Below, one piece after another: positions 1 through 8,189 of a DNA stretch of 47,484 bases. Position numbers and translations under genes: made by a program. The notes beneath the pieces are model-generated. The model was not told the DNA's origin. It saw only the letters and a list, made by a program, of their open reading frames with translations, and made no database searches. The DNA comes from DYEP01 sp040755615 (GTDB taxonomy: Bacteria > Bacillota > Sulfobacillia > DUSP01 > DYEP01): positions 1-47,484 of the forward strand of contig JBFMAL010000022.1 of the NCBI GenBank assembly GCA_040755615.1, written 5' to 3'. Position 1 is the first letter of the stretch; each line of letters starts with the position of its first letter.

Positions 1-1
1 C

Positions 2-250
2 GGTAGTCAGCATGATTGGCTGGAAGGTCGGGGACCTCGGCTGTGCCTGCATGCCGCCATCGATGACGCCACCGGTCGTATTCTTGCCGGCTGTTTCCGG
101 CTTACGGAGGATTTCGAGGGGTACCGCTCCCTCCTCTATGACCTAGTCACCTAGCATGGTATCCCTGTGGCCACCTACTCCGACCGCCATACCCTCTTCT
201 TCACACCTAACAGCAAAGAAAATACAGTTAGTATCGAACAACAGCTCCTC
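2..250 (+). pseudogene. Remnant of an IS1202/ISNCY-type transposase (DDE domain)
   Basis: The frame starting at base 2 reads HDWLEGRGPRLCLHAAIDDA, then a stop (TAG, 152-154), then HGIPVATYSDRHTLFF. A tryptophan-rich start, IDDATG and YSDRH are what the catalytic core of IS1202-type integrase-like transposases looks like; the second motif would carry a catalytic Asp. The 5' part lies outside the window. After about base 250 the resemblance fades into the 3' end of the convergent DUF6671 gene. The in-frame stop and missing 3' part make it a relic. The family call is by pattern recognition. Confidence 0.65.
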
Positions 251-314
251 GGCGGCCTTGACAATCTTCCTGGAATCTACTTTTCGCAGCTTTGCATCCA
301 TAGGATCTCCCGTA

Positions 315-1172
315 CTATGGGTTGCAATATGGGCACCGCCCGGCCGGCGCCCTTTCTTCCGGACCCTTAACTTCCTCCTGGGAAAAAGCACATCTGGCGC
401 AGGTAAAGACTACCGCCATTATTTCCTCCGTAGGTCCGCCACACCATTCGCAGGGCAGGCCTTTTTTGGTTTTGGTCACGGAAAAACCTGGAGTGCCGCA
501 CCGGGGACACTGTCTATTTATTTTTTCCACCAGGTTCTCGGTAGCCTTTTGAATATTTCCCATCCTGGTTGGATTGGCGTGAGCCCGCATATCGGTCTCC
601 AGAAATACTTTACCAGCAATCGATCTGGCAACACCCCACGCCACCGCTTCTTTCAAATGCTCCCAATCGTTAATATCTTTAACTATGGACTGATGTCGCT
701 CATTATCCGGCCGTAGCACCAGCCAGTGCTCCGGAAACCCTACCTTGCGGGCGAAATTTTCGGCTTCCGTAAAGCTGGAAACAATCTCATGGGCATAATT
801 AGTGTTAAACCCAGCATATTCGCCGTATATTTCTAAATTTGCCTTTTTATCCAGCAGTAAAACTATTTCCACATTCCAGGGTACCCACAGCATTACAGGA
901 TGGGAGCCAAAACTTCCTTCACTGGCCAGCCCGATGTCCAGGCCGGTCAGTTCCATGCCTTTTCTGGCCTTTAGTCTCGCCGTATCCAATTGGGACCCGG
1001 GCCGCTCAATCTCCCTGGTAAAGGTACCCAAGCGGTCGGTGTCAAAACCTGTTTCAACGATGACATTAACGCCTACGGCCTTCTCCAGTGTGGGCTTGAT
1101 GACTTGTTCCTTCCTATGCTTGGTAAGGAGAACAGCATAACGCCCCTGGAAGAAGGTATTACTGCCGGCCAT
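315..1172 (-). CDS. DUF6671 family protein with C-terminal zinc ribbons
   Basis: A 285-residue protein whose N-terminal ~190 residues match my recollection of DUF6671: an opening GRYAVLLTKHRKEQVIKPTL, then FDTDRLGTFTREIERPG and ASEGSFGSHP. No biochemical role is known to me. The C-terminal ~80 residues carry CxxC pairs (CPRCG, CEWCG, CARC, CPYC) expected to bind zinc, so it is probably a soluble, metal-structured protein. The start at 1172 is supported by an AAGGAGGT site about 5 bases upstream. It is downstream of and co-directional with the oxidoreductase operon, with about 70 bases between, so it may be co-transcribed. The link is positional only. Confidence 0.75.
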   Translation of the reverse strand: MAGSNTFFQGRYAVLLTKHRKEQVIKPTLEKAVGVNVIVETGFDTDRLGTFTREIERPGSQLDTARLKARKGMELTGLDIGLASEGSFGSHPVMLWVPWNVEIVLLLDKKANLEIYGEYAGFNTNYAHEIVSSFTEAENFARKVGFPEHWLVLRPDNERHQSIVKDINDWEHLKEAVAWGVARSIAGKVFLETDMRAHANPTRMGNIQKATENLVEKINRQCPRCGTPGFSVTKTKKGLPCEWCGGPTEEIMAVVFTCARCAFSQEEVKGPEERAPAGRCPYCNP

Positions 1173-1245
1173 ATACTACCTCCTTATACTGCAGCACTTT
1201 CGTATTTTGTCATGTAACCTATGTATGGCTACATTGGGGCCGGCC

Positions 1246-1440
1246 CTAAAGGCTGCTAACCGCTATGGCTCCTTTGGGGCAAACGGCCACACACAATCCA
1301 CAGCCTTTACAGCGAGCTTCATCCACTTCCACCTTTTTAACCGTCTTTAGGTATTTAATAACATTAGGGTCGGGACAGGTAAATACGCACAGCCGGCACC
1401 CGGTGCACTTTTCTTCAGTTACCTTAGCACTGGCGTACAC
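1246..1440 (-). CDS. 2x[4Fe-4S] ferredoxin subunit (delta-like) of the 2-oxoacid oxidoreductase
   Basis: A 64-residue ferredoxin with two canonical C-x2-C-x2-C-x3-C motifs (CTGCRLCVFTCP and CKGCGLCVAVCP), each able to hold a [4Fe-4S] cluster. In four-subunit pyruvate/2-oxoacid:ferredoxin oxidoreductases this subunit passes electrons from the thiamine site to soluble ferredoxin. I start it at GTG 1440 because GAAGGA lies about 6 bases upstream; a longer frame to 1515 would add a low-complexity, non-ferredoxin extension. Its 5' end overlaps the gamma gene by 17 bases, which implies translational coupling. It is the last gene of the oxidoreductase set. Confidence 0.88.
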   Translation of the reverse strand: MYASAKVTEEKCTGCRLCVFTCPDPNVIKYLKTVKKVEVDEARCKGCGLCVAVCPKGAIAVSSL

Positions 1441-2140
1441 AGTTCCTTCCCCCCCATCCCTCTGACTTACCACTAGTAATGACAAGCTCCTTAACAATAT
1501 CAGCGGCTTTTTCAATTACTGCCATGTTTTTCTCCACCAGCTGGGCCACCTTGCCATATTTGTTCTTCAGAGCGTCGTCCAGGACTGCTGTGGTGGCAGA
1601 GGCTACGAACTTACCGCCGCCAAACCTCTCCTGGATAGATTCCTTCAGAGCCTCATGTGAAACCAAATTGGTAATGCCTGTTAAACCACCCAGCATGGCC
1701 ATATTGACGGATAGTTCCGTCCCACCTACCTCGATGGCGATCCTGGTGGCGGGAACATAGAATACCCTGGCGTTTAACAGGGCCAGCCCCGCCAGGTCAT
1801 CCTTGTTCAGTTCCTGCTGGCTATCGGTGTTAATAAGTACCTTGCCCCCGGGCTTTAGCCCTTCATAAAACGGCATGGTGTAACACTTACCCATAGTGAT
1901 GACGTGAGGGTGAAAGATCATAATGATATCCGGGAAGAGCACTTCTCCCCGCTCATCAATTCGCTCCTTGGAAATACGCACATAACTTTCCGCCGGCGCC
2001 AGCCTTTTTTCCGCGCCAAAAAACGGATTAACCGTGCTTTCCATACCGTCCAGTACCGCCGCCATACCGAGGATGTGGGCAGCAGTAACCACCCCCTGGC
2101 CGCCTAAACCGGACATCCGGATGGAGATCCGATCACCCAT
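1424..2140 (-). CDS. 2-oxoacid:ferredoxin oxidoreductase, gamma subunit
   Basis: A 238-residue protein of the POR/KOR gamma family. The N-terminal MSGLGGQGVVTAAHILGMAA is the family's signature glycine-rich motif and binds near coenzyme A and TPP in the assembled enzyme. ESYVRIS, INTD and VNMAMLGG are typical later blocks. It starts 7 bases after the beta gene and overlaps the ferredoxin gene. With alpha, beta and delta it should make a cytoplasmic enzyme that oxidatively decarboxylates a 2-oxoacid (or runs in reverse) with ferredoxin. The last ~20 residues, after VITSGKSEG, look like read-through into the ferredoxin leader and may not be conserved. The substrate cannot be read from the sequence. 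Confidence 0.9.
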   Translation of the reverse strand: MGDRISIRMSGLGGQGVVTAAHILGMAAVLDGMESTVNPFFGAEKRLAPAESYVRISKERIDERGEVLFPDIIMIFHPHVITMGKCYTMPFYEGLKPGGKVLINTDSQQELNKDDLAGLALLNARVFYVPATRIAIEVGGTELSVNMAMLGGLTGITNLVSHEALKESIQERFGGGKFVASATTAVLDDALKNKYGKVAQLVEKNMAVIEKAADIVKELVITSGKSEGWGGRNCVRQC

Positions 2141-2147
2141 TAACCAT

Positions 2148-3014
2148 TCACTCCTTTTTAACTGCCTCTGCCTCCAGACGGCTTAACATTTCCTGCGCCG
2201 CCGGCGAAATATATTCCCGGGCAATGTATGTTTCTTCCCTTTCCCTGTTTTTAACTATCTTAAGCGCTTCCCGGGGTTGAAACTTATAGTTGGTCGGACA
2301 AGGGCAAAACACCTGCACGTAGGTTGGCCCCGTTTCTCTGGCCACCAGAATAGCGCGGCGCACCATCTTCTCCATTTTTTTAGGATTGAATGGCGAGCAG
2401 ACAGCCACATAGGCGCAACCGGCTTCCCGGGCAATCTCAGGCAAAGGAATTTTAGGAAACTTTTTGCCCCTGGGGGCCATGTTGAGCACCGTCCCAAGCC
2501 AGGACATGCCGCTTTCCTGGCCGCCCGTGTTGGCATAAGCCTCATTGTCAAGCATAATGGTTGTGATGTTTTCCCTCCGGAACCAGGAGTGAAGCACCAT
2601 ATCCAGGCCTATATCAGCGGTAGCTCCGTCTCCCGCTATGACCACCACATCTTTGATTTTATCCGGAAACCTTAGTTTCAACGCCCGCTTTAAACCGGTG
2701 GCCACAGCGTTCTGATTGCCAAAAAGGGAATGGATATTGTGCACAGCTACCTGGGGGAACGCCAGGGAATTGCATCCGGTTGAGCCCACGATTACAGTGT
2801 CTTCGGGGTTGGGCAAGGAGGCCAGGATCAGACGCAGGGAAAGCGCTAACCCGCAACCGGCACAGAGAGGGTGTTCTTCAAGCAGTTCTTTGAAAGTTCC
2901 CAGGTCGGAAACACCCAGCCCCTTGCCGAAAGGTCCGTTCTCCACCAATTCCCGATATTCGGGAGGCATTACATCTTCAAAACCGGGAGATATAGTGAAC
3001 AGGTTCTTATTCAT
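2148..3014 (-). CDS. 2-oxoacid:ferredoxin oxidoreductase, beta subunit (TPP-binding)
   Basis: 288 residues of the PorB-like thiamine-pyrophosphate subunit. Visible motifs are CAGCGLALSLRL near residue 50 (cysteines expected to help ligate a proximal [4Fe-4S] cluster), STGC, and the TPP/Mg motif starting GDGATADIG and continuing to DNEAYANTGGQ. The NTGGQ block followed by GKKFPKIPLPEIA resembles pyruvate-type rather than 2-oxoglutarate-type enzymes, so pyruvate or a close analogue is the best guess. I start it at ATG 3014, 8 bases after GGAGG; a GTG one codon upstream is also possible. The alpha stop and this ATG share a base (TGATG), implying coupled translation. Confidence 0.9.
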   Translation of the reverse strand: MNKNLFTISPGFEDVMPPEYRELVENGPFGKGLGVSDLGTFKELLEEHPLCAGCGLALSLRLILASLPNPEDTVIVGSTGCNSLAFPQVAVHNIHSLFGNQNAVATGLKRALKLRFPDKIKDVVVIAGDGATADIGLDMVLHSWFRRENITTIMLDNEAYANTGGQESGMSWLGTVLNMAPRGKKFPKIPLPEIAREAGCAYVAVCSPFNPKKMEKMVRRAILVARETGPTYVQVFCPCPTNYKFQPREALKIVKNREREETYIAREYISPAAQEMLSRLEAEAVKKE

Positions 3015-4153
3015 CACCGATACCTCCTTATCTCAGCCAAAATCAATTCGGGGGGCATGGTCATCCCGCCAAATACCCTGGGGCCGCCCACCACTTTAGT
3101 AGCATCATCTATTGCTGCCTTAACTTCCCGACACAACCAACCCACCCTATTAAACTCAGGAACTATGACCACCCTGGCATTTCGGCTCAGTTCCCTTAAT
3201 TCATCCGTTGGAAAGGGCCGGATGCTTTTTATCTTTATCAGGCCCACATCCAACCCTTCCTCCCGGGCCAGTGCGACCGCTTCCCTGCTCTGGGAAACCG
3301 CCGTTCCGGAAGCTATGATGAGTATGCCGGCCCCTTCGTTTTCCGCTTCCACCAGTCCGCCCAAATACTTATGGATATATTTCCTGGCCCTTTCCGCAGC
3401 CGCCAGTATTTCCTGCTGCCAGGAGGCATGGGAAGCATAACTGATAAAGTTGCTTTTCATAATAAAGGGGTCCCGCATCTGCCGTATGGGAACATTTTCC
3501 ATATCCATCACCGGCACTGGCGCGCTGTATGGATTATAGGGCGGCAACTTGAGATCCTCCGGCGCTACTTCTACGTTAACTCGCGTATGGGTTACAAAAA
3601 AACCGTCGACAAAAACCCCCACCGGGATATGGACATCCGTTTGTTCGGCAATTACAAAGGCCTTCAGAAGCATATCGTAAAGGTCTTGAGCCGTTTCAGC
3701 ATGGAATATGATGATCCCCGTATCCAGCATAAAGGCCATTTCAATGGTGTCCGGCTGAATGGAGAGGGGAGAATTTACCCCCCTGGTCATAAAGGCGCAG
3801 ACAATGGGCAGCCGGGTCCCAGCCCAGGTCGGAAACATTTCAAAGGCTCGCAGAGTTCCAGGTCCACCTGTAGCAGTAAAGACACGCACCCCTCCCATAG
3901 AAGCCCCGGCAGCTGCTGACATAACGGCAAGCTCGTTTTCACCCCGGAAATAATCCTGGAGATATCCTTCTGCATATATGTCACCAACCAGATGCATGCT
4001 TTCCGATTGGGGCGTAATGGGATAGGAAATGGCAATATCCACATTAGCCCGTTTAATCGCTTCTTTAACTGCTTCGCTGCCGGTAATGAATCTCTTTTCT
4101 CTCTTGGCTTCAAAAAACAGGTAATCGGGTTCTACAACCCGCTGTACGTTCAT
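3014..4153 (-). CDS. 2-oxoacid:ferredoxin oxidoreductase, alpha subunit
   Basis: 379 residues containing the pyrimidine-binding domain of transketolase-like oxidoreductases (AISYPITPQSE near residue 42, ENELAVMSAAAGASMGG, FTATGGPGTLRAFEMFP) followed by domain II (GILIIASGTAVSQSREAVAL, IRPFPTDELREL). The fold pairs with the beta subunit to form the TPP site. Length and architecture match PorA/VorA-type alpha subunits without domain fusion. Its ATG overlaps the preceding stop (ATGA), so all five genes appear translationally chained. Pyruvate or a branched/aryl 2-oxoacid is plausible; sequence inspection alone does not decide. Confidence 0.9.
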   Translation of the reverse strand: MNVQRVVEPDYLFFEAKREKRFITGSEAVKEAIKRANVDIAISYPITPQSESMHLVGDIYAEGYLQDYFRGENELAVMSAAAGASMGGVRVFTATGGPGTLRAFEMFPTWAGTRLPIVCAFMTRGVNSPLSIQPDTIEMAFMLDTGIIIFHAETAQDLYDMLLKAFVIAEQTDVHIPVGVFVDGFFVTHTRVNVEVAPEDLKLPPYNPYSAPVPVMDMENVPIRQMRDPFIMKSNFISYASHASWQQEILAAAERARKYIHKYLGGLVEAENEGAGILIIASGTAVSQSREAVALAREEGLDVGLIKIKSIRPFPTDELRELSRNARVVIVPEFNRVGWLCREVKAAIDDATKVVGGPRVFGGMTMPPELILAEIRRYR

Positions 4154-4731
4154 ACTGCCGCCCCCTTTACCCCATTGATGATCTCACAAAGTCGATTTAA
4201 TTGGGGCACACCCACATCCCTCAGGGAGATCATGGCATCCTCATGGCCGGCCGCCCCACATAAGGCTATAGTATAGCAGTCCGTGCCTCCCCTTATTATC
4301 TTCAGAGCTATATTGGCGTAATGACAGTGGACACCTACAAATACACAAACATCGATCTTATTATGCCAGATAGTTAAGTTGGGGTGGTTAGGGTTAATTT
4401 CCACGGCAGGATTAATCATGGGATATTTGGGGCGGTAATCTGGCATGGGAATGATCTTTGCTCTCACAGATTCCGCCAATTCCTTGACCGCGGCAGCTTT
4501 TTCCGCCACACCGTCCTTCCAGGCCCACAGAATTTGGGGACCGGGGAAAAATACAGGATTTTTAGCCCCCAGCAGCTTCTCGGCGATCTTCTGCATCGCC
4601 TCTTCTTCCGGAACCACTTTGCCCTCTACCAATGCCTCATTTTTTTCGGGCAGCACCACACCCATGAGAGCGGCCGGCGGCGGCAGGTAACCTTCCGGCC
4701 CGGCTAAAACCTGATATGCTTTCCCTGGCAC
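4150..4731 (-). CDS. CO dehydrogenase beta / acetyl-CoA synthase epsilon-like subunit
   Basis: 193 residues with the look of the DHS-like NAD/FAD-binding fold found in the ACDS epsilon (CdhB) family and in the middle domain of TPP decarboxylases. Features are KNPVFFPGPQILWAW near residue 57, a long helix (EKAAAVKELAESVRAKIIPM), PNLTIWHNKIDVCVFVGV, and HCHYANIALKII. In archaeal ACDS, epsilon accompanies the CO dehydrogenase alpha subunit; no CODH/ACS catalytic subunit is visible here. Its position as first gene of the oxidoreductase operon, chained by an ATGA overlap, suggests a fifth subunit or assembly partner (inference). GTG start with GGAGGAG 5 bases upstream. The family call is from pattern memory. 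Confidence 0.65.
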   Translation of the reverse strand: MPGKAYQVLAGPEGYLPPPAALMGVVLPEKNEALVEGKVVPEEEAMQKIAEKLLGAKNPVFFPGPQILWAWKDGVAEKAAAVKELAESVRAKIIPMPDYRPKYPMINPAVEINPNHPNLTIWHNKIDVCVFVGVHCHYANIALKIIRGGTDCYTIALCGAAGHEDAMISLRDVGVPQLNRLCEIINGVKGAAV

Positions 4732-4756
4732 CTATACTCCTCCTCCAAATTAATCA

Positions 4757-4870
4757 TTTATGATATCAAACCTAAAAGTCCCCCAATATGCCCTTTGGCT
4801 TCTTGGGTTCTCCGAACAAATTTACCTTAACGGGCTCCATCAAAACGCACTGGCAAAAGCACGCAAAAGG
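4757..4870 (+). mobile_element. IS1634-type transposase C-terminal fragment
   Basis: The plus-strand frame reads SNLKVPQYALWLLGFSEQIY then LNGLHQNALAKARK, which resembles the C-terminus of IS1634-family (DUF4277) transposases. The same sequence occurs in inverted orientation at about 6985-7095, in the larger IS1634 relic. It begins about 25 bases upstream of the CODH-like gene, so it sits where that operon's promoter should be. It is too short to be functional. Confidence 0.6.
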
Positions 4871-4985
4871 GTGCGGAATATCGATCTGAACATCAATGAT
4901 GGGCTTGATACCGTAGTGTTCCCAGAGCTTCTCAAGGAACTTACTGTCGCCGCACGATTTGTCCCCGCCAAAGCCTCACATTTCA
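4870..4985 (-). mobile_element. DDE transposase fragment of another IS family
   Basis: On the minus strand the sequence reads GDKSCGDSKFLEKLWEHYG then IKPIIDVQID. This is the layout of the segment after the second catalytic Asp in IS1182/IS5-like transposases (a D-x-x-K-x-x-x-x-L block, a GIKPIID block). It abuts the IS1634 fragment in opposite orientation. No start, end or terminal repeat can be placed. Confidence 0.5.
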
Positions 4986-4999
4986 GGTCAGAGGCCAGG

Positions 5000-5200
5000 A
5001 AAAGGCGCCCAGAATGGGCAGGAAATTGCGATCAGCCCTGCCGCGGCAATGGCAGCGCCTCCTTCAATCCCAATGGCCCGTTAAAAGAAAGATGCTGATA
5101 AAATTGCTGACTGTGCGTGGGAACTCCACTTTACACCTAAACCCAAAAAGAGCACCACCAGCGATGTCAAGTTCGTTTTCGCCAGTTAAAACATGCTGGC
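5000..5200 (-). pseudogene. Broken hydrophobic gene downstream of purK
   Basis: GGAGG precedes an ATG at 5200, ten bases after the purK stop, but the frame ends after MASMF. Other frames continue with LTGENELDIAGGALFLGLGV and later with GIEGGAAIAAAGLIAISCPF, which look like pieces of one membrane protein joined by frameshifts. It was probably the third gene of the purE-purK operon before decay and IS insertion. I do not recognise the family. Confidence 0.45.
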
Positions 5201-5206
5201 CATGGC

Positions 5207-6367
5207 CTAAGCTTCCTCCTTCGCCTGGCAGGAAAAATACCACTTATCCTCAAATTCTCTTATGGTCTCGTCTATTTCCTGCGACCCGCCTGCTTTAATA
5301 AGCAGGTGTCCCATTTTTCGCTTCGGCGCGGGATTACCAACTTTTCCGTACAGGTGTATTTTTACGTGTCCGGGAAAACCGGGTAGTAATGCCAATACCC
5401 TGGGCAGGTCACGGCCCAGGATGTTTATCATAACCGCTGGAGTCATCAATTGCGTGGACCCCAAAGGCAGCCCGCAGACTGCGCGGATTAACTGTTCAAA
5501 CTGGGAAGTATAACATGCGTCCAAAGTGTAATGCCCTGAATTGTGGGGCCGGGGCGCTATTTCGTTAACCACTAAGCCTTGGGGAGTAACAAAAAACTCC
5601 ACCGCTAAAACACCTACTATCTGTAAGAAATTGGCCACCTCTCTGGCGATTTCTATGGCAGACGCTTCCTCCTGCGGAGAAATACGGGCCGGAACGACCG
5701 TCATGTGAAGAATATTCTCGCGATGTATATTTTCGGCCACCGGGTACACTGCCATTTCACCCGTTCCCGTCCTGGCCACTATAACCGAAATTTCACAGGT
5801 AAATGAAATCATTTTCTCTAAAATCCACTCATTATCACCTGCTGACACCAGCTCGCAGGCTTTGTTTAATTCCTGGGGGTTGTTTATGACCAGCTGCCCC
5901 TTGCCGTCATAGCCTCCCTTGACTGTTTTCAGCACGCCGGGGTATCCGATTTCTGCCAATCCTGCCGTAAGTTCTTCCGGGTTCGTAACCCTAAAGAATT
6001 GTGCCACCGGGAAGCCCCCCTGCCGCAACTGCTGTTTTTCCAGGATACGGTTCTGTGCTACAGCCAGAGGGCGGCTTTTTTGGGGCAGATGATAGTGTTT
6101 TTCCAGTTCTTCAACCACCCGCACGTCGATGTTTTCAAACTCATATATCATCACATCCACCCTTTTAGCCAGTCTGACCGCCGCCTCCACATCGTCTAAA
6201 CCGGCGACTATCTGGCCGTCAGCCACCTGACTGCAGGGGCAACCCGGGGTCGGGTCCAGACAGAAGATGCGGTAACCCATCTTTCTGCCCTCAATGGCTG
6301 TCATCCTGCCCAATTGACCGCCCCCCAGGATACCAATAGCGGAACCAGGAAGAATTGTCTTTTCCAT
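5207..6367 (-). CDS. purK: 5-(carboxyamino)imidazole ribonucleotide synthase
   Basis: An ATP-grasp enzyme of about 386 residues that converts aminoimidazole ribonucleotide, ATP and bicarbonate to N5-CAIR in de novo purine synthesis. It begins with IGILGGGQLGRM, the family's N-terminal nucleotide-fold signature. Later blocks are VLKTVKGGYDGKGQ, CEISVIVART, VNEIAPRPHNSGHYT and HLYGK. The ATG at 6367 gives the usual 6-9 residues before GILGGGQ; a GTG at 6382 would add five residues and overlap purE by ten bases. It directly follows purE, its pathway partner. No other pur gene is present, and IS remnants flank the pair on both sides. Confidence 0.95.
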   Translation of the reverse strand: MEKTILPGSAIGILGGGQLGRMTAIEGRKMGYRIFCLDPTPGCPCSQVADGQIVAGLDDVEAAVRLAKRVDVMIYEFENIDVRVVEELEKHYHLPQKSRPLAVAQNRILEKQQLRQGGFPVAQFFRVTNPEELTAGLAEIGYPGVLKTVKGGYDGKGQLVINNPQELNKACELVSAGDNEWILEKMISFTCEISVIVARTGTGEMAVYPVAENIHRENILHMTVVPARISPQEEASAIEIAREVANFLQIVGVLAVEFFVTPQGLVVNEIAPRPHNSGHYTLDACYTSQFEQLIRAVCGLPLGSTQLMTPAVMINILGRDLPRVLALLPGFPGHVKIHLYGKVGNPAPKRKMGHLLIKAGGSQEIDETIREFEDKWYFSCQAKEEA

Positions 6368-6372
6368 ATTAC

Positions 6373-6897
6373 TTAAGACCACCCCTCGTTTTCCAGAACC
6401 TGCCGTGTCATCATGTCCCGGTGGACTTGAAGCCTGCCGGCAAGCTGCTCATCATTTAAGGCAAGGATCCGGGCCGCTAAAAGCGCAGCGTTTTTCGCCC
6501 CGCTGGCACCGATAGCCATAGTGGCTACCGGCACTCCGGCCGGCATCTGGACAATGGATAACAGGGAGTCCAAACCTTGAAGATGGGCGGAAGGCACCGG
6601 CACGCCGATAACGGGCAGCAAGGTCTTGGCGGCGGTCATGCCCGGCAAATGAGCAGCACCTCCGGCCCCGGCAATAATAACTTTAATCCCCCGTTTCTGT
6701 GCCTGCTCGGCAAAACTGAACAACCAATCGGGAGTGCGGTGGGCGGATACTATTTTTTTTTCATAGGGAATAGCCAGCTCTTCCAGGATAAGGCTTGCTT
6801 CCTTCATTACCGGCCAGTCCGATGTACTCCCCATAATAATTGAAACAAGTGGCTGTATTTCTGTTGTAGTTTTGATAGAACGAACTTTATCCGTCAT
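6373..6897 (-). CDS. purE: N5-CAIR mutase, class I PurE
   Basis: 174 residues, normal for PurE class I, which shifts the carboxyl group of N5-CAIR to give CAIR. Signature blocks are SIIMGSTSDWPVMKEA, SAHRTPDWLFSFA, IAGAGGAAHLPGMTAA and GVPVATMAIG. The His of SAHRTP is the family's catalytic base. The start at ATG 6897 is chosen because AAAGGGGTGAT lies just upstream; a longer frame to 6966 has no such site. The upstream side is an IS1634 relic, so any native promoter or purine riboswitch has been lost or replaced; I see neither. Confidence 0.95.
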   Translation of the reverse strand: MTDKVRSIKTTTEIQPLVSIIMGSTSDWPVMKEASLILEELAIPYEKKIVSAHRTPDWLFSFAEQAQKRGIKVIIAGAGGAAHLPGMTAAKTLLPVIGVPVPSAHLQGLDSLLSIVQMPAGVPVATMAIGASGAKNAALLAARILALNDEQLAGRLQVHRDMMTRQVLENEGWS

Positions 6898-6984
6898 TCT
6901 AATCACCCCTTTAATAAGAAAATCCAACACAAGATACTTCATTCTATATTCCGCACCCTTTCGCATGCTTTGCCAGAAATTTCG

Positions 6985-8175
6985 ATGAGTGCGTTTTGAT
7001 GGAGTCCGTTACGGAGGAGTCCAAAAGAGGTAGAGTTGCTCGGAGAACCCAAGAAGCCAAAGGGCATGTTGGGGAACTTTTTAAGTTTGATGGAAGAACC
7101 CGTTTTCCATCCACGTATGCCACCGTCATGTTGACGAAGGGGTCAAGAACGCTCCTCCCTGTGGGCTCGAAAGTATTCCTGTTGTCGTAGATTAAAAGAG
7201 GGTTGTCCTGGCCTTTCAACGCACGCCTCGCTCTCAGCTGAATGAGGCTGTACACCAACGCCATGAGAAAGACGTAGGCTAAAGCGGCTAACCTTTCTGG
7301 GTTCTTAAGGTATATGGCCCCTACGACCTTGGGGCTCTTGACGAAGGAGAAGTGCTGTTCGACCACGGTCTGCTCCTTGTACTCCCGTAGGATAAGCTCA
7401 TCCGGCCGGACCTCTCTATCGAAGATAGCGAGGACAAAGCAACTCAGAATAGATTTTCTTTTCTGTATGGCATGCTCATCCCTTTCAAGGTTAGGCCTTA
7501 TAGAGTAAAAGCGGTTTGTCTCGGGGTGTAGTCCTTCGGAGGCCGGCCCCTACAGCAGCGCTTTTTGGCTCTGTCGTTGACCATAACCCCATAGGAAAGG
7601 GTAAGGTACGGACTTTTGCCCCTGTCAAACTCCCTCCAGGCCTCATCCGCGTCCGGCTCGCAGAAAAACTCCCTCTTTTGAATCTCCTTGAACTTCTTTT
7701 TCAGACCTCCTCTTCCCTCAAGAGCTCTTTCTCAAACGTCTTTTCTTTCCTTTGCTCCAGCTTCGACGAATGCACTACCACGAACCTGCACCAAATGCCG
7801 TTTAAAATGCCCTCGTGGGAAGAGATCCTGTAGGCGGCGTCCTTGCGCTTGCTAAGTACGCCTGCTTCCTTCCATGACCCATCATCCCATGCTTTTTCCT
7901 TCAAGGCAGCGTCTGTGGCATAATTGGCAGGAAGCCTCGATATGAGCCGGATGCCCTCACTGTCCATCTTTTTTAGGTTCGGCCCGGTAACGAGGCTCGA
8001 ATCGGCAACGTACACAAGCTCCTTCAGGTCGCCTAAGTGCCTTCTTAACGCATCCATCGTCTGGTAGTTCCAGGCACGGTCAGATTCGTTTCCGTCTGAG
8101 ACATCCCCTATGACCGGGATGCCCTCCTTTGTCACGCCCAGTTCGTAGAGGAACTCTTCAAATCCGGACGGGCCC
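6985..8175 (-). pseudogene. Decayed IS1634-family transposase
   Basis: Read from 8175 downward, successive frames give the IS1634 core: FEEFLYELGVTKEGIPVIGD, DGNESDRAWN, YVADSSLVTGPNL, RLISRLPANYA, then (after shifts) SIRPNLERDEHAIQKRKSIL, KEQTVVEQHFSFVKSPKVVG, IYLKNPERLAALAYVFLM, and finally LASWVLR/ALWLLGFSEQLYL. At least two frameshifts and stops (about 7515, 7440 and 7090) break it. The N-terminal DUF4277 part is missing; a different transposase fragment abuts there. The C-terminal segment is nearly identical to an inverted copy at 4757-4870. Confidence 0.8.
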
Positions 8176-8189
8176 GGCCTTCCGCCAAC

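Noticed and set aside
143..391. Minus-strand frame of 82 codons at the left end
   Set aside because: The transposase reading frame on the plus strand explains the sequence, and the intact DUF6671 gene ends at 315.
4760..5098. A single plus-strand gene of 112 codons
   Set aside because: Only its first ~37 codons resemble the IS1634 C-terminus; the remainder is antisense to another transposase fragment, so it is a composite of relics.
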